From contig SVTY01000009.1 in the NCBI GenBank assembly GCA_015063535.1, forward strand, positions 22,743-86,742: a stretch of DNA of 64,000 nucleotides, in the 5' to 3' direction. The notes beneath the pieces are model-generated. The model saw nothing but the letters and a program-made list of their open reading frames with translations. It had not been told where the DNA came from and made no database searches. The translations under genes and the position numbers were made by a program. Origin of the DNA: Oscillospiraceae bacterium. Lineage in GTDB: Bacteria; Bacillota; Clostridia; Oscillospirales; CAG-272. This document shows, piece by piece, positions 61,692 through 64,000 of the stretch. Each line of letters begins with the position of its first letter. The stretch's first letter is position 1.

Positions 61692-62507
61692 TTACGGACA
61701 AATCCGTTCAAAAATACAGTGCCAACCTTGCTTTCGGAGCTTTTGACGGTCTTGCTTTGCCCGTACCGTCCAAGCAAAGCAGGGAATACGAAGAATACGA
61801 AGGCAGAACCGATATACGGGTCGGCGTCGGTATCGCTCGTTGACCGAAAGAAAGTCGGGACGGGACAGGACGTTTAACAGTACATGGGAAAGGAGAAGGC
61901 TGATGAGCCGACTTCCTTTTCGTTGGTGCTTGGTGATCCGCGTGACCAACTGTCCTCGGGCATAGGTGGGGCGATAGTGCTTGAACCACCGCAGGATCAA
62001 AGGACTGAAGGACACGATGCAGAAGGGACCCATATAGGCATCCAACAGATGAACAGCACGCCGACAGAGTACAGGGTCTGTTCGTTCTCCCTTGATCTCG
62101 ATCATTAAAGGAACTCTTCCCCGTACCAGTGCCAACACCTCTGACAGGGTGGGGATCGTTTCATCGGTTCCGACCAGTCGCAATCGCTTTAATTCAGCGC
62201 AGGTCATCTCACCAATGCGACCCGAAACACCGCACAGGCGATTTAAGGTATCATCATGAAAGACCATGAGCACCCGATCCTTGGAAAGCTGAAGATCCAG
62301 CTCAATGCCGTAGCCCCTTTGTACCGCTTCCGCAAATGCCGAAAGCGAATTTTCGGGAATACCGTTCCCCCAAAGTCCCCGATGGGCATAGTCACGGCAG
62401 AGCAACTCCATGTCCGCACGGCCCGTTACCCTTGGCAGGATCAAAAAGAGCCAAAGGAGGAGGAAAAGGGTCAGGAACAGAGTACACAGACCGAGGATAA
62501 AGGTCAT
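61692..62507 (-). CDS. glycerophosphodiester phosphodiesterase family protein
   Basis: A 271-residue enzyme anchored by one N-terminal helix (residues about 3-25). The GDPD motif starts with YAHRGLWGNGIPENSLSAF near residue 39, and IELDLQLSKDRVLMVFHDDTL carries the Glu, Asp and His of the active site. VPLMIEIKGE and CIVSFSPLILRWF match later strands. It would split glycerophosphodiesters to glycerol 3-phosphate and an alcohol, at the outer membrane face if the helix is an anchor. It overlaps the Nudix gene by four bases (ATGA). The C-terminal tail after WTVRAKQDRQKL is short. Confidence 0.88.
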   Translation of the reverse strand: MTFILGLCTLFLTLFLLLWLFLILPRVTGRADMELLCRDYAHRGLWGNGIPENSLSAFAEAVQRGYGIELDLQLSKDRVLMVFHDDTLNRLCGVSGRIGEMTCAELKRLRLVGTDETIPTLSEVLALVRGRVPLMIEIKGERTDPVLCRRAVHLLDAYMGPFCIVSFSPLILRWFKHYRPTYARGQLVTRITKHQRKGSRLISLLLSHVLLNVLSRPDFLSVNERYRRRPVYRFCLRILRIPCFAWTVRAKQDRQKLRKQGWHCIFERICP

Positions 62508-63082
62508 TGTTCCGCCTCTGCGGGGCGCATTCTTGCCACACGCAAAACCGCCGCTTGCGTCTTCCCGTCGGGGAGCTCTCCCTTCATGACCAGCTCTACA
62601 AGCTCGGACAGGGGAATGCGGACGGTTTCCAAAAATTCATCCTCATCCGGCTGTGTTTCTCCGAAGGTTAGCTCCTCAGCAAGGTACATGTGGATCCGTT
62701 CGTCCAAAATAGCGGGCGAGCCCAAATATTCGCCAAGATAGGTCAATCGGTCGCAGACCGCACCGGTCTCCTCCCGAAGCTCCCGCCGGACTGCTTCCTC
62801 CGGATCCTCGTCCGGCGCATCCAGCTTGCCTGCCGGGATCTCCAGCAGGATCTTGCCGACGGGATATCGGTATTGACATACGCAAATGACCTCTCCCTCG
62901 GCGGTCAGCGGCAAAACGCAGACCGCACCCACATGGCGGTTATATTCTCGGGATGACGACTTTCCGTCGGGCAGAGTGATCTCGTCCAGAAAAAGACGCA
63001 AAATTTTTCCGTCGTAGATCAGTCGGGAGGATACGGGCTCTTCCCAAAGCTCCTCGGGTTTCTTTTTCATATAAGGGATCAT
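62504..63082 (-). CDS. Nudix hydrolase, ADP-ribose pyrophosphatase-like
   Basis: A 192-residue Nudix enzyme. The Nudix box begins at IPAGKLDAPDEDPEEAVRRE and ends LREETGAVC, with the metal-binding glutamates. QYRYPVGKILLEIP just upstream is the typical ADP-ribose pyrophosphatase (ADPRase) segment, and GSPAILDERIHMYLAEEL follows. It would hydrolyse ADP-ribose to AMP and ribose 5-phosphate. AGGAG precedes the ATG at 63082. First gene of the two-gene unit with the GDPD gene. Confidence 0.92.
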   Translation of the reverse strand: MIPYMKKKPEELWEEPVSSRLIYDGKILRLFLDEITLPDGKSSSREYNRHVGAVCVLPLTAEGEVICVCQYRYPVGKILLEIPAGKLDAPDEDPEEAVRRELREETGAVCDRLTYLGEYLGSPAILDERIHMYLAEELTFGETQPDEDEFLETVRIPLSELVELVMKGELPDGKTQAAVLRVARMRPAEAEQ

Positions 63083-63307
63083 GTTCGGCTCTCCTTTTGA
63101 GATGATTTTGCTTTCAACAGACAGGGAAGTGAACCCTATCTATTTATTATACATCAAAGTGAGCATAAAATCAAGATAGTAAAGGAAATTCACCGAATTT
63201 GTTTTTTCAAACCTTTGAAAAGAGAAATGAGGAAAGCCACTTGCATTCGAACAAAAAATATGATAAAATAATAGCAATGAGAAAAACGAAAGGAGCTTGG
63301 CAGAGGA

Positions 63308-63748
63308 ATGAAGCATGTGGATATCTATACCGACGGCGCATGCCGGGGCAATCCCGGGCGGGGCGGTTGGGGCGCCATTCTTGTGTACGGCGAGAAGGAA
63401 AAGGAGCTGTCGGGCGGAGAGCCGATGACGACAAACAACCGCATGGAGCTGATGGCGGCGATCGCAGCCTTGGAAGCACTGAAGGAGCCTTGCGATATTA
63501 CCTTGACCTCGGACTCCAAATATCTGACCGATGCGGTCAATAAGGGATGGCTTGCCTCTTGGAAGAAAAACGGCTGGGTGAAGGCGGATAAAAAGCCGGT
63601 TCTGAATGTAGAGCTTTGGGAACGGATCGATGGACTGCTGAACATCCATACCGTCCGCTTTGTTTGGGTGCACGGTCACAGAGGACATGTATATAATGAA
63701 CGCTGTGATGTGTTGGCGACTACCTTTGCCGACTCGTTTTCGGAGTAA
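63308..63748 (+). CDS. rnhA: ribonuclease HI
   Basis: Cuts RNA in RNA-DNA hybrids. The 146-residue protein has all catalytic acidic residues of the family: Asp in [18 protein letters not shown], Glu in [18 protein letters not shown], Asp in [16 protein letters not shown], and the last Asp in [14 protein letters not shown]. An AAAGGAG lies 12 bases before the ATG and AGAGGA directly abuts it, so initiation efficiency is uncertain. The stop is followed by the GTAC-rich stretch at the window's end. Confidence 0.94.
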   Translation: MKHVDIYTDGACRGNPGRGGWGAILVYGEKEKELSGGEPMTTNNRMELMAAIAALEALKEPCDITLTSDSKYLTDAVNKGWLASWKKNGWVKADKKPVLNVELWERIDGLLNIHTVRFVWVHGHRGHVYNERCDVLATTFADSFSE

Positions 63749-63759
63749 AATAAAAAGCT

Positions 63760-64000
63760 TGAACTGGCGATCTCTACCACCCCAAGACCGAAGAATTGGT
63801 GCCATCTAGTACCTCCAAATACTACCGAGCGACAACTAGTACCAAAGGTAAATAATCCCAACTGTACTGCCACATACCAACGAGTACCAATGAGTGACAA
63901 TTAGTACTAAACAGTGACAATCAAAAATAGTGAGCAAATCATGTAACACTTGGTACTACGTGGTACAATTTGGTACAACTTCAATACCCCAAAAGCGCGC
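63760..64000. repeat. GTAC-rich repetitive stretch at window end
   Basis: GTAC occurs eight times between 63809 and 63976 (63809, 63839, 63864, 63884, 63904, 63953, 63963, 63973), often as AGTACCA or TGGTACAA. GTGACAAT occurs twice. Base composition is A+T-rich, and no gene with a ribosome site is visible. It could be the end of a mobile element or a protein-binding array that continues outside the window. Confidence 0.5.

Overview
The window reads as chromosomal DNA of an anaerobic, endospore-forming member of the Bacillota, most likely class Clostridia. The support is SpoIIE phosphatase, an SleB-type cortex hydrolase, an AbrB-family regulator, strong AGGAGG ribosome sites, sigma-A promoters with 17-bp spacers, and corrinoid-dependent methyl transfer. 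Base composition is moderate in G+C, apart from an A+T-rich insert near 53.1-54.7 kb and the extreme right end. I cannot name a genus.

Layout. 1-16.7 kb is mostly housekeeping: two small membrane proteins, a repeat-filled gap, tRNA-Leu, birA, tmk, a sugar isomerase/oxidoreductase pair, citrate synthase, SleB, a Cthe_2159-like lipoprotein, an AI-2E-type permease, tRNA-Glu, thiI, a DEDDh exonuclease, a phosphoribosyltransferase, aspS and a YfbR-like HD protein. 16.7-34.9 kb holds a second sugar isomerase, a zinc-ribbon protein, a membrane-anchored PpiC-like protein, RNase J, an AbrB regulator, an EEP-family enzyme, a polysaccharide deacetylase, FtsK/SpoIIIE, a split TSUP permease, spoIIE, lepA, a second Gfo/Idh/MocA oxidoreductase and a 30-residue cysteine-rich membrane peptide. 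35-40.9 kb has a Mur ligase/racemase/small-protein operon and a GNAT, mannose-6-phosphate isomerase, pyruvate kinase operon.

41.0-47.7 kb is the most unusual part. It is a corrinoid methyltransferase operon: a corrinoid protein, two UroD-family methyltransferase homologues, a DUF2284 protein and a RACo-like ATP-dependent corrinoid activator. Its first gene fuses a complete AraC regulator (cupin plus two HTH motifs) to a complete corrinoid-binding module. That module is 78% identical (158/203 ungapped positions, hand count) to the free corrinoid protein encoded next to it. It looks like a regulator built from a duplicate of the operon's own methyl carrier, and is my main candidate for an undescribed sensing mechanism.

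47.7-53 kb carries an FAD oxidoreductase divergent from an AraC regulator, a malate/lactate-type dehydrogenase and malic enzyme. A two-gene A+T-rich island follows, bracketed by a copy of the malic enzyme 3' end. 54.7-58.4 kb is nadA-nadB-nadC-niaR behind a palindromic operator. 58.4-64 kb has tRNA-Gly, a DUF1015/UDG/AEC operon, a Nudix/GDPD operon, rnhA and a terminal GTAC-rich stretch.

Regulatory reading found two promoters, at 3.1 and 33.6 kb, that share a 16-bp block and a 10-bp block at identical spacing ahead of related sugar-metabolism genes. It also found a hairpin that buries a ribosome site, a Spo0A-like promoter for spoIIE, and several dispersed palindromic repeats.
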